Shown here: in pieces, positions 31,992 to 44,013 of the stretch | How the letters are laid out: each line of letters starts with the position of its first letter | Numbering within the stretch: the first letter of the stretch is position 1 | Source: Astrocystis sublimbata | Lineage: Eukaryota; Ascomycota; Sordariomycetes; Xylariales; Xylariaceae | NCBI GenBank assembly: GCA_022453515.1 | Contig: JAJNNY010000115.1 | Location: 1-55,838, forward strand | DNA length: 55,838 nucleotides | Reading direction: 5' to 3' | Notes under the pieces: model-generated | The model's database searches: none | What the model saw: only the letters and a program-made list of their open reading frames with translations | Told to the model about the DNA's origin: nothing | Position numbers and translations under genes: made by a program

Positions 31992-33875
31992 TTATTCAAA
32001 TGTTATCATATCATATGAGTCAACATCTAAATCACCGTCGCTAAATAACTCGCCATCCATGATGCCATCAACGTAGCATTCTCCAACCAGAGTGTAAGTA
32101 CCTCGCTCTGTCGGTCTCAGAATAAACGGCACCTCACCACCAAGCAGGACGCAGACCCGATCTCCCGGTCTTGTGTTCAGCGGCACGTTTCCGAAGCGGT
32201 CGTCATCGGTGACGACAAACTTGAACCTCCATGGCCATACCAGTAAGCATTCGTCTATTGTCGCTGACCACTTGTCGAAGGAAAATGGATGGTGGCCAAC
32301 ATCGCCGTGCTTCGCCTCTGCCCGCTCCCGTGCCCATGCTATGTACTGCGGGAACGTAGCGATGAGCTCAGCAGGCATGCGATTGCGCATGAGGTCGAGG
32401 TCGCACACCATGGTGCGAGCAAAGGCCGCCATGCGCTCCTCGGACGGGTCGACAGCATTTTCGGACCCGAAGGCAGCGCGATAGCAACGATGAAGCCAGT
32501 TGGAGAAGCGCCTTGTTCTGCGTTCCGGGTCCGGATCTTCTAGGTTTTGCCAGGTGAGACCCTTCAGCTCAGGCCTATCGGCTAGTAGCATCTCCACTAG
32601 CGACGCAGTGACCGTCTTGACGGTGTCAATCACGCGGCCTTTGCACACGAGGATATTTTGATCGTCGGATATGCTCAACATGGGCTTGCCGCGTCCGCCG
32701 GCAAAGAAGGCCTGCGGTCGTATGGTGTAGCTGACCATGCGCTCTGTTCGTTCGAGGCGCAGGTCCGGGACCCATGACGGGAGGCCCTCAAGTCTCTTGA
32801 CTTCTGCGTCGAGGTGGCTCGAGTCTTCAGTCGCTAGGCTGAGTAACTTGAGGTTCTGCCCTTCCACCAACATCGCGATCGCAAAGCGACGGAAAACCTC
32901 GCCGTCCGAAGCCGTGTAGTCCGGCACGATGGATGGCCCGATGGTGCCCATGTTCAGAAGCGAGTAGACGTGGTCTCTTGGGTCCGTGCAGTTGAACATC
33001 AGACTAGCGAGCACGCCATCCAGAAGGGTTGAGTACTGTCGGTACAACTGGACCGTGTAGACACAGCCTACGCAATGCAACGGCGACAGGGAGACCTCCA
33101 GCCCCGACTTCCCAAACTCCAGGTTCCCAAGTCTCATGATGCCAAGTAACTCGATGTTGAACGCGAGATGCGCCAGCTCCGGCCACGGAACTTCGACCCC
33201 ACCACCCGCATGCAGCACGACCTCTCTCGAGAGCGCGATCTCCTGAATGACCCATTTCCGCCGAAACCAGGGCCGTGCCAACAGCGCCGACAGCAGCGAC
33301 CAGTCGTGGTCCAGTATGTTCGGCTTGCCTTCTTCGCGCAACCTTAGTGAATCAGGGTGCAAGGCCTGCGTCTTGGCTGCTATGTCCGATGCACTTTCAG
33401 GGTCGAATGCGGGCAGCAGCTGCGAGGCCTGGCGGATCGAGTCAGTCACGCTGCGCGACACGGCGCCGTAAACAGGGTCTTCGGCCACGCCGAGCCAGAC
33501 CAGGGTGCGCGTGGCCTTGGAGTAGATGTGCGGCATCAGCAGGACCTGCCCGCCTTTCTCGATCGCATCGGCTTGGTTGATGCAGATGGCGTCGGCCCAC
33601 AGCGTGCGAGGCTTGTCGGCATGGCGAAAGTACGCAAGGCCCGTGAACAGACTGTTGGTGATATATAGGGTTGCGCCGTCACAAGTCACCTCGCGTCTGT
33701 CTTGGTTCGTTCCCCAGCAGTATGAGATGGATTCAAAGTTAGGAGCGGAATCCAAGGCCGTGACTTCAAGTGAGATCTGAATGGGGTCCGTTTCGAGACC
33801 TGGATGTAGGCGCATCACACGGATCGCCCGTGGCGCCGTGATGGCGGCGTATTCATACTCTTGGCTTGAAGTCAT
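31992..33875 (-). CDS. HET-domain (heterokaryon incompatibility) protein
   Basis: Intronless, 627 residues. The N-terminal HET domain (about residues 45-200) has its three marker blocks: SISYCWG (near 50-55), LWADAICINQ (92-101) and KGGQVLLMPHIYSKA (107-121), followed by VWLG. The remainder is a long, mostly helical region without motifs I recognise, ending in a small beta-like segment (GDRVCVLLGGEVPFILR...YTLVGECYVDGIMDGE) that is common at the C-terminus of this family. HET-domain proteins mediate non-self recognition and can trigger cell death. Genomes of Pezizomycotina hold many copies, so a specific het locus cannot be named. Start ATG 33875 fits the family N-terminus. Confidence 0.92.
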   Translation of the reverse strand: MTSSQEYEYAAITAPRAIRVMRLHPGLETDPIQISLEVTALDSAPNFESISYCWGTNQDRREVTCDGATLYITNSLFTGLAYFRHADKPRTLWADAICINQADAIEKGGQVLLMPHIYSKATRTLVWLGVAEDPVYGAVSRSVTDSIRQASQLLPAFDPESASDIAAKTQALHPDSLRLREEGKPNILDHDWSLLSALLARPWFRRKWVIQEIALSREVVLHAGGGVEVPWPELAHLAFNIELLGIMRLGNLEFGKSGLEVSLSPLHCVGCVYTVQLYRQYSTLLDGVLASLMFNCTDPRDHVYSLLNMGTIGPSIVPDYTASDGEVFRRFAIAMLVEGQNLKLLSLATEDSSHLDAEVKRLEGLPSWVPDLRLERTERMVSYTIRPQAFFAGGRGKPMLSISDDQNILVCKGRVIDTVKTVTASLVEMLLADRPELKGLTWQNLEDPDPERRTRRFSNWLHRCYRAAFGSENAVDPSEERMAAFARTMVCDLDLMRNRMPAELIATFPQYIAWARERAEAKHGDVGHHPFSFDKWSATIDECLLVWPWRFKFVVTDDDRFGNVPLNTRPGDRVCVLLGGEVPFILRPTERGTYTLVGECYVDGIMDGELFSDGDLDVDSYDMITFE

Positions 33876-35507
33876 TGTTTGGCACTCCCCATCAAAACAC
33901 CGGAATGGCCATGTTCATAACATGTTGCCAGCGTTGTGTGTCGTTCTTGCGCACCGACCTACTCACGATGCTTAATTGACGAGTGCGTCGCAACACGTCT
34001 AGACCAGTCGTGATTCTCGGGCGCGATCTTTAGCGGAATCAATGTGAGGGGGCATGGGAGGCTAAGGTCAAACGGGATCGTAGCTTACGGCGATTGTAGC
34101 TTGGCGCAATATGAGCAAGGATACCTACAGGACTTCGAGGGATGCGATGCGATGCGATGATTCAATTTAAGAGATGCAAAAAACACATGCTAGTGGCAGT
34201 TATGGCCAGTTCTTACAAGGCAGGTAGCGAAGGATATGAAGAAGAGACAAGGCGAGTATAGCTGCATATTATCAACGCAGCACCAGGACAACAAAGGTTT
34301 GTTTACCTTCAATTTTGGCCAAAGAGGAACGACTAGCTGACCGGGATGAAATTTTAGGTTAAGGCAGCTAGCCTAAGACTAATACTTATTATAGTAAGGA
34401 CCTTAATATCCATACAACGTCTGTTATAGGGTTGAAGGCCAATCATTTTCAATCTTAGCTATAACGCGTGGCAGGGGGGCAGGGTAATTAGCGACCGTGA
34501 TAATCAAGTAAGAAGAAATATAGCCTTCAATCGTGTACATTGAGTTTGGGGAAATCATAGGCTTCGGGCAATCATATTGCCAGGCTTCTAGTGGCTTTCT
34601 ACTACGACTGTGAAATCGTCCGCCACATCGTCGACTTGGCAAGGTGCTTACCGGGACAACTCCGTCGTCCGTGTCCGGGTGTATCGTTCTGTGGGTCTGG
34701 GGCCGGATCCGAACACAGATGCCGCGCAAATGAAAACATGTGACAAAACCTCATACTGAAGCGAGCGCGATCCTCTAAATTGTTTATCGAAGATGGGCTA
34801 CCGAAGCATAAGGTTTGCTGGAGATGATATACCGGTGCACAATGCAAGCCCGCAATTCGGAACAAGCCGCCCTAATCCGGTGGCCAAAATGTACATGGGT
34901 GACGTAGCAATCCTCACCCCGATGACGGGCGCGGACATGGGCGCATTGATTAGTTAATATTCAGACCTGCCTGCATATGTTTCATCCGTACGTATTCATC
35001 GTCGGTGTATGCAATTTTTCTCACATCACATGTCCTATCTGCAATGTTGTTACTGGCCTCTTTTGTTTAGGTTTCTGTTGTTTTACTTTCCATGGGTACC
35101 ATTAGAGAGTCGAGACCAACGAACGTCATAGTTTGTCTCACTCTGTGTGGTGCCTTCGCTTCACCGAGGACAACTCATTCAATATGGATGTAATGGAATA
35201 TATGGCATCGAGATGAGGGAAATGATTCGTACATGGAAATAGCCATTAATGCAAAAGGTGATAAATTCTTTCTCCTTGCTGATAGCTGGAGATACATGAA
35301 TACTGTGTAAACATTGTAAGGCATATGGCGAGCATTTATTGGGTTTGCTATAATGCTACACGAATATATATATGACGCCCAGGCTCTTGAGATTCGAACA
35401 CCTCCTTTTGCACAGCACCGAATTTTCTTTCAGAATCACGATCCCTTATCACACATTCAATCTCTATACTCTCTAAAACCCAGTGTTACACTGCCGATTC
35501 TTCCGAA
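33876..35507. other. Divergent intergenic region, no gene
   Basis: 1.6 kb between the HET gene and the O-methyltransferase. A GATGC microsatellite lies near 34140-34160. No supported gene. Confidence 0.5.
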
Positions 35508-36910
35508 ATGGTGAAGTCAACCAAAAATATCAGGTCGATGATGAATCAACTCAACGTAGATAAGTTGAGCGACAGCCAACGTGTTCAATCCATCGAAGCA
35601 GCGAGGAAGCTGATCAGCAGGCTCCAAACCAATGGGGAGAAAATGCATGAACTAACCTATGTCCAACCGATTGTCTTTGCTATGCTTCAGGCAGGCCTCG
35701 ATGTTGGGTTGTGGGCAGGATGGACGCAGGTCGGTGGTGACTCGAAGACGGTGTCTGAACTCAGTCAAGTGTGCAAACGCGAGATTGAGCCGGAACTACT
35801 CCGTAAGTGAGATGTGCCGTCAACGGCTTCAGACCCGTCATCGTCTGTTAACTTCATTGCAGGCCGAATGCTGCGCCTGCTAGCTGCAGCGAACATCATT
35901 GAAGAGGTTGGTGAAGATACGTTCAAGTCGACACCGTTTTCTTTCGCCTGCGGCGATAGCGAAAGCTTCGTTCCCAGGACAATCCTATGCTCGTGAGTAA
36001 CTCACCAGAGGGGCAGAGTGGCAGGTAAGAACCAGAAGAATCACTAATCAGGGTACTATATGGCAGTACCCATCATTTCTTGCCGGCGGGAATTAGCCTG
36101 CCCAAGTATCTAGCTGAGATCGGATACAAGAATCCGCGTGATTCCGTAAAGTCGAACTATGTATTTTGGGAACCTGGCCACAGGGACCTCTTTACCCGAT
36201 TGATGGCCGAGCCAGAACAGCAGGATTCCTTCAGCGGTTGGATGAGATGCTGGACAGACCAAAAGCTGCCGTGGGTCGAGTACTTCGACACCAATACTCT
36301 GGTCGAAGGTGCAGACCTGAGTGCGGCACCGCTCTGTATTGATGTCGGAGGCCACCACGGGATCGACTTGAGCCGGATCGTGGATAAGCACCCAAACATA
36401 CCGAATGGCTCACTGGTCTTGCAGGACTTGCCCAAATGCCTCTCCGAGGTAAAGGGGTTGAGCGAGAAAATCAGGATGATGGACTACGATTTATTCACTC
36501 CACAGCCAGTGAAAGGTATGCAAGTCCACCACCATGGGCAGAGATGGCCAGTCAACGGCTGCCGAAAGAGGAAGATGTGTGCTGACGATCGAGCAGGGGC
36601 ACGTTCCTATTATCTCCATTGCGTCATCCACGACTGGTCGGAGGATAGAGCCCGTTTGATATTGGAGAATACCGTGAATGCGATGAAGAAGGGCTACTCA
36701 AAACTGTTGATCAATGAGATCGTCATGCCGCGAACCGGAGCTAGCTTGACCCAGACCGCGATGGATACGCAGCTTATGGCTCTTTGCTCGTCGTATGAGA
36801 GAACCGAGCCGATGTGGACGAGTCTTCTGCAGGCGGCTGGCTTGAAGATTGTCAAGATCTGGCCCGACGGTCGCGGGCACGAGAGCGTGATCGAGGCGGA
36901 GTTGGCGTAA
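35508..36910 (+). CDS. SAM-dependent O-methyltransferase (class II, plant/fungal type)
   Basis: Four exons: 35508-35802, 35863-35992, 36052-36515 and 36597-36910, encoding 400 residues, the usual length. The N-terminal dimerisation helices precede the Rossmann methyltransferase domain. The SAM glycine loop reads LCIDVGGHHG (one Gly replaced by His), followed by VLQDLPKCL. The catalytic-base region LHCVIHDWSEDRA and the late LLINEIVMP block are also present. These enzymes methylate hydroxyls of phenols and polyketide or alkaloid intermediates. Its position, between a HET gene and the Zn2Cys6 regulator, leaves its pathway open: it could serve the aromatic metabolism block to its right or act alone. 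Confidence 0.87.
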
Positions 36911-37616
36911 GACAGTGTGCCACTGGTTTTGGAGTGTACCCAGATAGAACTGGTCCAGCTATGCATATCATCTTGTTATTGTAGACACAATTTCGCTGAT
37001 ATGTTCACTCAACAGAAGGCAAGGCATGTAGAGCTGGTTTGAATGACAGAATTTGGAGGGGCAAAGGCTCTACTCAAGTTCTAGCAGGTATGCTTTTGTC
37101 GCGACGCGTACAAGCAGATGTAGCAGTCTACAGTAGGGCTCGATTAGATGCCCAACCTCGCCCCAATAGCTGTTCATTAATATCATCTCTTGAGAGTCAA
37201 GGCGCTGGGGTCTCAGGTGCGCGACAACCTAGGCCTTGGGTCAAGGGGAGATATGTCAAGATCTCCGGTCATCTTGAATACCACCCTTCTCGTGCGAGGT
37301 AGAAATAAAGTCACAGCCGACAGCTTAAACCAAAACATTCATCGCGTACTGTCTAGAGCAAAAGCCCCTAAAGCCCCTAAAGCTCCCTAATTAGGAGGGC
37401 TGCCAGGTCCGTGCGGACACTAGCCTCTTGGGTTATAGAACCAAATCAGACTAGATAATCCGCATTGTTTTGGTCAAACCATGCTTATTTTCTCTCACAT
37501 TTAATATCATGCTTGAGCAATTGGAGAAAACCCGAATCTTGACTTGAACATACGCGAACATGATCTTGGCACGTCAAGTATGTTATGAACCTCGAAGAAA
37601 TTTTATCACTACTCAC
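36911..37616. other. Convergent intergenic region, no gene
   Basis: 3' flanks of the methyltransferase and the regulator gene. A short CCCTAAAG repeat lies near 37365-37387. No gene seen. Confidence 0.5.
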
Positions 37617-40600
37617 TTAGAAGCTTCCACCCCCTAAGCCAGCTCCATCGTCCATATTCCCCAGGAATGGCGCCATTGAAAGCCATGCGACGTCTGATGA
37701 TTCGTAAATCCAGTCCTCCTCCCCATGTGCAGCACACACGGCGGCCGCCACATCTAGGTTGAAATCTGACGTGCTTACATCAATATCCTGTTCCTGTGGC
37801 ACAACTCCTTCGTGGCGATAGTGCGCTATATTGTCCGCGAAATCCGGCCTTATTCGCTGCAGTGGCGCTGCACCATCAATGGTCATATTGTACACGTTGA
37901 ACAACGCGGTAGAGGGCCCTTCCTCCGCTCCTGCTGCAAATGTTAGTATTGATCAGACAGGCTATTGGAGAGCGTGCGCAACATCGTCCGTGAATCTGCC
38001 ACGCTGGCTAAACTTGGGAAAGAAAAAAGAACGAACAGAAGGGCCTTACTACAATCCCGAACAAGCTCACGTCCGATCGTTCGGAGGAACTTGCAACAGC
38101 GACGAGCCGATCGATTGCGCCATTGGTATGAGCCGAGAAAATCGACACAGCAATTGAACCCTTCGATCATTTTGGGCCGAGGCACACAGTCAATGGATGT
38201 CGCGGAGCCAACAGAGCTCGTGAAGAGGATCATGGCGCAACTATAAATGTCTGTACGAAGACTGAACATCAGACCAAATTCGCCAGAGAACTAGGAGCTC
38301 GAGATCGGATCTACGAACAGAACACGTTGTACCAAGGCGCTGGCAGATAGTCGACGTCGGATTGGAGGCCAGCTGAGAGTAGATGCACAAGGTCGAGTGC
38401 TGTAGAGACGCATATGTTGGCTGCCTTGACCAACATGCCTTGGCTCATGTTGGATTGTATGGAATCCTCTTCGCTATCTTCTCTGTCGTCAATGAGGCCC
38501 TGGATCCAAGACCTCTGCTTCTTGGGAACCTGCAGGACTGTAAGTGCGGGTCGGAGGAGCAGTAGTCGTGTATGAAGAAACCTACACACAGACACGTTAG
38601 ACGATGCAGAAAGCTAACATTGATATCTCTTTCGCACACATAAGCTCACCTAGCTTCCAAGACTGTCCCTTGTCTGCGGTAGATTCTGGTTCGCAACGAC
38701 GAAGAGCTATCGCTGCCCACAGAGCTTGTTCCTTCTTCCTTGTAGGTTCGAATTCTAAGGTGCTTCGGCAACTGCTTGTGCCACCTCACGAGGAGACTGT
38801 CTATATCCAAGAGTCTCTGAAGCTTCGAACTGCTCATGACGCCCTGCTCGGCTGCGCCTGAGTCTGTTGTGTATCTAGATTTTTGGTGTCCATCATTAAA
38901 GTTCCCTAGGACTTGAATGAGGATATCTTTGAGTTTGGTGCTTTGCACATAGCATTCGATCAAGCTCGGCGTTAAAGGCGGCTGCTCCCCTGGCGCTGAT
39001 GGATAGCGAACTAGGTACTCATCGTCAATTGCCGCTGGCAGAACCATGTTCTCCACGCTAGAACTCGATTGGATCATGAACGGACGTCCATAGGTTAAAG
39101 ACAGTACTCTGGTCAGGCTCATTAGCAAGGCAACGGGTCATACGTCAGGGACTGCATTTCAGATGCATTTTTCGAGACTGTTGCCGCAATTCAACTGTAC
39201 AAAGAGGAGTCTGGATGTCGTCTTACCGATCTAGAAGCGTACAGCCCGTCCAAACTCGCCTGCGCATCTCCAGTTCCAATTGATCCGCTTTTGCTCGGGT
39301 CTGGCATGCTACGCCACACGGTTTCGGCTCCTCATGCAGGCCAATGCATTGTGCGATGCGAATAGCTAAACCGACAACATTCCAGCACGAACTAGACTCG
39401 TCGGTGCTCTGGAGATACTGGCCCATCAGCAGCAGGATTTGGACGAGTGCGAGGCTCCCGTGAGCAAAGATATCGAAATGCAAAAGACTTTTGGCGCGCT
39501 GGAAGAAGGAGCGGCTGACATCATCGCGATCGGACGGGTTGATAGCCGTGTCGAAAAGAGCGCCCATGGCGAAGACTACATTGAGCAGGCAGAAGAATAA
39601 CCCGTTGCTGGATAAGCTATAGGGGTCAGACGAAGACGAATTCCATGCATCGCCGGCTTGCTCGTGTCGCTGGGGGTCCCACACGGCAAAATACCTGGCC
39701 TGGAATGAAGGCCAATGCAAAAAAGGAAAGAGCGAGTGAACAGATATCCAATAACTTTCCAACAGACTATCTGCTTGTGCTCGTGGCGGAATTCTCATGC
39801 TATACCTACTAGCATCCGTCCTTTCGCGCCTAGAGAATGACGAAACGTTTGTGAAGTCTCCGTTGGAGACAGGAGACGAATCATTTCGGTGTTGAGAAGC
39901 ATCAGATACCATTAGTCGGTTTCGTGTGCATCTGCAACTAGCAGAAGTCTCACGAGTCTGACCCAAGAGATTCATGATGCTTGAGGGGCCAAAATAGCCC
40001 GAATGCCGTCGAGTGCGTTGACTAGGCACACTCTCGATGGACCCAACGACCCCCATGGCGTCGACTTCTGTGTCGTCACTTATTGTTCCATCCTCGTCGT
40101 ATCTGTCATCCTGGATTGCCGACGAACCGATGATATCAGGTCCGCAGCCTAGGAACCCGGCACATGTTTCTGGACCATGTACCCTCATATCAGAGAGGGG
40201 CACGGGATGAATCAAACTATCATCATTGCTCTCATTTCCTGTTGGTATGTCGGTATTGCGCGAAACAGACATGGGCCGCGGGTGCTCGGGCAGTGGTGGC
40301 GCCATGTGGATTTCATCATCACGACTCGAAAGGCTAGAGCCATTTGCCACGAACTGATTCGTTGCACCCTGGGCCGCCTCCAGCACACTGATGCGAGATC
40401 TCAACTCCTCGACGTAACTAGATAAGTCATTGTAAGATGAGAAACGAGCCCATAACACATGAAGCTGCTGACGGAAGGCTTGCCTACCTGTTGCTCCAGC
40501 CTTTATGATGTCTCTCCTCGTTCCACACACAACAAGGATTAGATCTCCCAGAACACGAGCCACAGATGGGCTTAACGCCGTCGCATTTCCTCTTTCTGTT

Positions 40601-40702
40601 GCGACATTTCTCACACGCGATGGCCACGCGACGCCGTTTTCTGCCGCCACCCTCAGGCTCAGGAGAGTCTACCTCGGGTCTCGATAGCGAAGTGCTGGCC
40701 AT
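37617..40702 (-). CDS. Zn2Cys6 transcription factor with fungal-specific TF domain
   Basis: Six exons: 40702-40488, 40417-39227, 39108-38650, 38581-38319, 38250-38050 and 37933-37617, encoding 881 residues. The N-terminus carries the binuclear zinc cluster ACEKCRNRKRKCDG followed by CGSCSGRSNPC, with an RKRRR basic patch before it. A short coiled-coil region comes next (YVEELRSRISVLE). A serine-rich linker leads to the fungal-specific regulatory domain (from LLESYWISVHSLFPFLHWPSF through GLAIRIAQCIGLH and TYGRPFMI). Its C-terminal half includes PAPWYNVFYIYSCAMIL. I start at ATG 40702, since the codon just upstream is TTG. It is probably the local regulator of the dehydrogenase/decarboxylase/monooxygenase block (inference from position). 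Confidence 0.88.
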
Positions 40703-41156
40703 CAATGCTTGGCTATGCTCTTTACCCGGGTCACCCGCCTAGGTCGGTCGAAAATATATGTGCGTACTGAGCCGTCCGCGACTACATGGAGTGTTACAGA
40801 TTGTTTGATATTATCCTCTCTGAGTGAATCGGAATTGATAAAGTGCCCACGAGAGAAGAATTCGATACAACAACGAACAAGCTACTCTTTCCTTTGATAT
40901 CTGCTTAGGTAAGTACCTAAGTATTTACCGCCGCGCATGATAAATTGGGAATGAAGCTGGGGTATACGATCGGGACATGGAGTCAGATCTCCGCATTGCT
41001 CCATTTAGTTGCATACAATACTCCAATCGCAAGTACCTTTTTGGTGAACAAGGGACCTAGTTGGGTATTTCAAACTCAAACTGCGGTTTTCGCAGGGCCA
41101 AGTGCCTTAACGAATAAGCATAATCATTCACTCAGGCCCATTTTCGCATGGCCTGC
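40703..41156. other. Intergenic, regulator promoter
   Basis: Upstream region of the regulator gene and 3' flank of the SDR remnant. CTTAGGTAAGTACCTAAG near 40904-40921 is a small palindrome. No gene seen. Confidence 0.45.
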
Positions 41157-41947
41157 TCACATCCGTAGCTGGCCGTGCAGACCTCCATCTACAGACAGAC
41201 TCACGCCAGTGATCCCTCGCGAAGATTGACTTGCTAGAAAGACGGCCACATCCACAATCTCGTCTGGTCAGTACTCACATTCAGGTAGAATGGCGTTGGA
41301 GTGGAATGATGAGGTGCGAAGTCCATTGCCGCCGTTCTTGTGATCGCAATGACTGCTCCTATGGATGCCGCATAGCTGGGAGTTCCAGCAAGCCCCAGCA
41401 GACCCAAAACTGACCCGATGTTTATGATGGTTCCTGCCCCTCGATATCGGGAGAAAGACGCCACTGTCGCATCATCTGCGCACCGCCGTACTTGCAGCCG
41501 AGGAACACGCCACGTACGTTCACTTGTTGGACGGCATCGAACTCAGCCTCAATAGTCTCCCAGATGGGCTTCGGTGTGGAAGCTTCAGGTGCGATGCCGG
41601 CGTTATTAACCATGCTGCCAATTTGACGAGATGCATTGTGAGCGTGAGGCTTTTGCCACGAGTGCTGGAGACAGGTCGCGCTTCACCCACATATCAACGC
41701 GGTTGAACTCTCTAGTGGCGTCTCTGACAAGGTCTTGCACACTCTGACCTTTGGTCACGTCGGTTGCCGTAACCATGCTTTTCACTCTGTATCCATGACC
41801 AAGCTCATGTGTTGGACCGCGACCAGGGGTTAAATCTACGCACACAACCGAAGCTCCCTGCCTCATGTATGCTAAGGCGATGGCCCGACCAAGACCCGAC
41901 GAGGCACCTGTGACTATTGCCACCCGCCCCTTGAGAATTTCTGCCAT
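41157..41947 (-). pseudogene. Decayed short-chain dehydrogenase/reductase
   Basis: The first part reads as a good SDR: cofactor loop TGASSGLG, an intron with plausible borders (GTGGGT...CAG, phase 2), then NNAGI and VNVRGVFLGCKYGGAQMM. After that the gene is damaged. The frame changes between MMRQ and GTIINIGSVLG. The catalytic YxxxK motif reads SYAASIGAV, with Ile in place of Lys. After MDFAPHH the frame changes again, and about 30 residues expected before the C-terminal block are missing. The block itself (DEIVDVAVFLASQ ... VDGG) is intact in yet another frame, after a stop. I see no intron layout that repairs these. It lies between the regulator and the alcohol dehydrogenase, so the pathway probably once used it. 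Confidence 0.75.
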
Positions 41948-42511
41948 GTGTCAAGGTCTGGGCGAAATGCAATATGATAGCAGTAATAGCTAAACGAGAC
42001 ACACATGAAGGCAGCTTTCGCTGTTCCCTATATTTAGCATCCAAAGCCTAACTAAGTTGGAAAGAATTGAGTAAGATATGCTACGGAACTCACTCCCAAG
42101 TAATCACTTAAGTAATTAAAGCTGCGCATAGTTGCCCGCAAAAATTGTTCCCGGACTGCAGACTCGGTCAACCTGGTCGACGACCCGCTCTGCGGGAGTG
42201 CATCCGCACCCCATCAACCAGGCGGGATCATATCCGCCTTGAATCAATGAGACCCAGATAGATACAACACGGGCCGTCTCATGAACACACGGAGCTTCAA
42301 GCAGAGAAAATAATGGGGTAATTACCATAGTGCAAGGTTTTATCAAGAGGATAAACCCCATCAAGAATCAAGATGCGCCAACAATAACTTCATTTGGCAT
42401 GTACCATCACAAAAAAAACAATTAGTAGCAGCGGATCTTGGAAAGTATCAGCTGTCACTGGCGGTAAGTGCGGTTTGCCATTTTAGTCGAGGTGATTTAC
42501 GACGATGATAG
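41948..42511. other. Intergenic, no supported gene
   Basis: Between the SDR remnant and the 3' end of the alcohol dehydrogenase gene. No gene seen. Confidence 0.5.
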
Positions 42512-44013
42512 TTAAATCGTCGCTCGATCAATGTCGTCCCATGACAAGATCGGCTTTACCACCTGTAGATTGACCAGTCAACAACGCGCCCTGCAAAATC
42601 ATCAAACTCAAGTACATACCTTGCCAGAATGGAGATCCTGGATGGCTTCCTGAAGCGCTGTAGCAGGGTAGCACTTCGATAGACGGTCGATTGGGAATTT
42701 TCCTTCCTTGTAGAGGCGGTAAAGTTTGGGAATCAGCTATATGTGAAAGCAAAGATTAGCTCTCGCCCCATCGTGTGCAAGCTCATTCAACTGTTCTAGA
42801 TCGAGTACGAAGTGGAACGCACCTTCTTGGGATCCGCCTGTGCCTCAATAACCCCTACCACCGTCTTGCAAGAAAACAGGAAGTCTTGCGCGTCTATCCG
42901 CAACTGTGTTGCCGGGGGCGGTACCCCGACCAATGCCAGCGTTCCGCCGTGCGCCAGCGCTCTCACCGACGCCTCCATTACAGCCACCACTCCGGTGGTG
43001 TCCACGATCTTGTCCACCCCGCCTGGGAAGATGGCTTTGATGCTCTCATCGAGACTGCCACTGATAGTCCTTCCGTTGATCATGTGCGATGCCCCCAGCT
43101 CTTTCGCGAGTGCCAGCTTTGAGTCCAGCACATCAACGACCACGATGTCTTTCACGCCCGCCAATCGAGTCGCAAGCAGCGCCGTCAGTCCCACAGCGCC
43201 CATGCCTAGGATGGCTACCGTGTCCGACGCACGGGGCTGTAGGACGTTGATCACGGTGCCCGCACCAGTTAGGTAGCCGCATGCCAAAGGGGCCAAGGCG
43301 CGAAGGTCCTCCGGACCAATCGGCGAAACCGGTGAGATTGGTGAGATGGGTGTCAATGTCTGTCCTTGGCCACGTATATCTTGGTCGTTGTCGTCACCAA
43401 GACGGACCACGCACCGGCTGGTGACCACCGCGAAAGCTGCGAGGGAAGACTGCCCAAAAAACTGGCCGTGCACACGGGTTCCGTCAGGAAGGGAGATGGG
43501 AGAAGATGGTGACGAGACAGTCCCGTCCTTTAGTTGGTCCCTCTCTCGCGCAGTCTTGACGAAGTTGATCTCACCCATCCGCGGACAGCTGCCGGTGCTA
43601 CCTTTGATGCAGGCGGTGCACTCGCCGCAGCAGTGAAATGAGAGCAGGACCGCGTCCCCAACGGCCAGCGCGGAGGTGCCGCTCACGCCGGACCCGAGTT
43701 TACGGACGATACCGCAGCCTTCGTGGCCGAGGACAGCGGGGTAGCAGCCGACGGGCATGTGACCCTGCTGTACAACAATGTCCTGTCGAAAGGTTAGACC
43801 ATGCTATCAGATCGGGGGTCGCATGTATGTTTGAAAGGTATTCGTAAGGGGAATGTGTGTGATTGATGGAAAGACCATACGCACTGTATGACAAAGTCCT
43901 GTATACTTCATCTCCACCAAAACCTCATCGGGGCGAAGCTCGTCGTCGAGAATGACGTCTGTCAGGACGAAAGGCGCCCCTTTCTCTGACACTACGTAGG
44001 CTTTGGTTTTCAT
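42512..44013 (-). CDS. Zinc-dependent alcohol dehydrogenase (MDR, aryl-alcohol type)
   Basis: Four exons: 44013-43885, 43782-42823, 42736-42620 and 42562-42512, all phase 0, 418 residues. Catalytic-zinc ligands are seen in GLCHTD and GHEGCG. The structural-zinc loop has CGECTACIKGSTGSC, the NAD-binding loop GMGAVGL, followed by VVVDVLDSKL (the acidic residue after the second strand favours NAD). The C-terminus YKEGKFPIDRL is typical of benzyl/aryl-alcohol dehydrogenases. The protein is longer than the usual ~370 because of a Ser/Pro/Ile-rich repeat insert (ISPISPVSPIG near residue 190). Likely role: oxidation of an aromatic or other primary alcohol in the same pathway as the neighbouring decarboxylase and monooxygenase. 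Confidence 0.88.

Noticed and set aside
41234..41464. Rescue of the SDR by introns at the frame changes
   Set aside because: The only GT...AG options near the breaks are 15-24 bp, too short for fungal introns, and none would restore the missing catalytic Lys.
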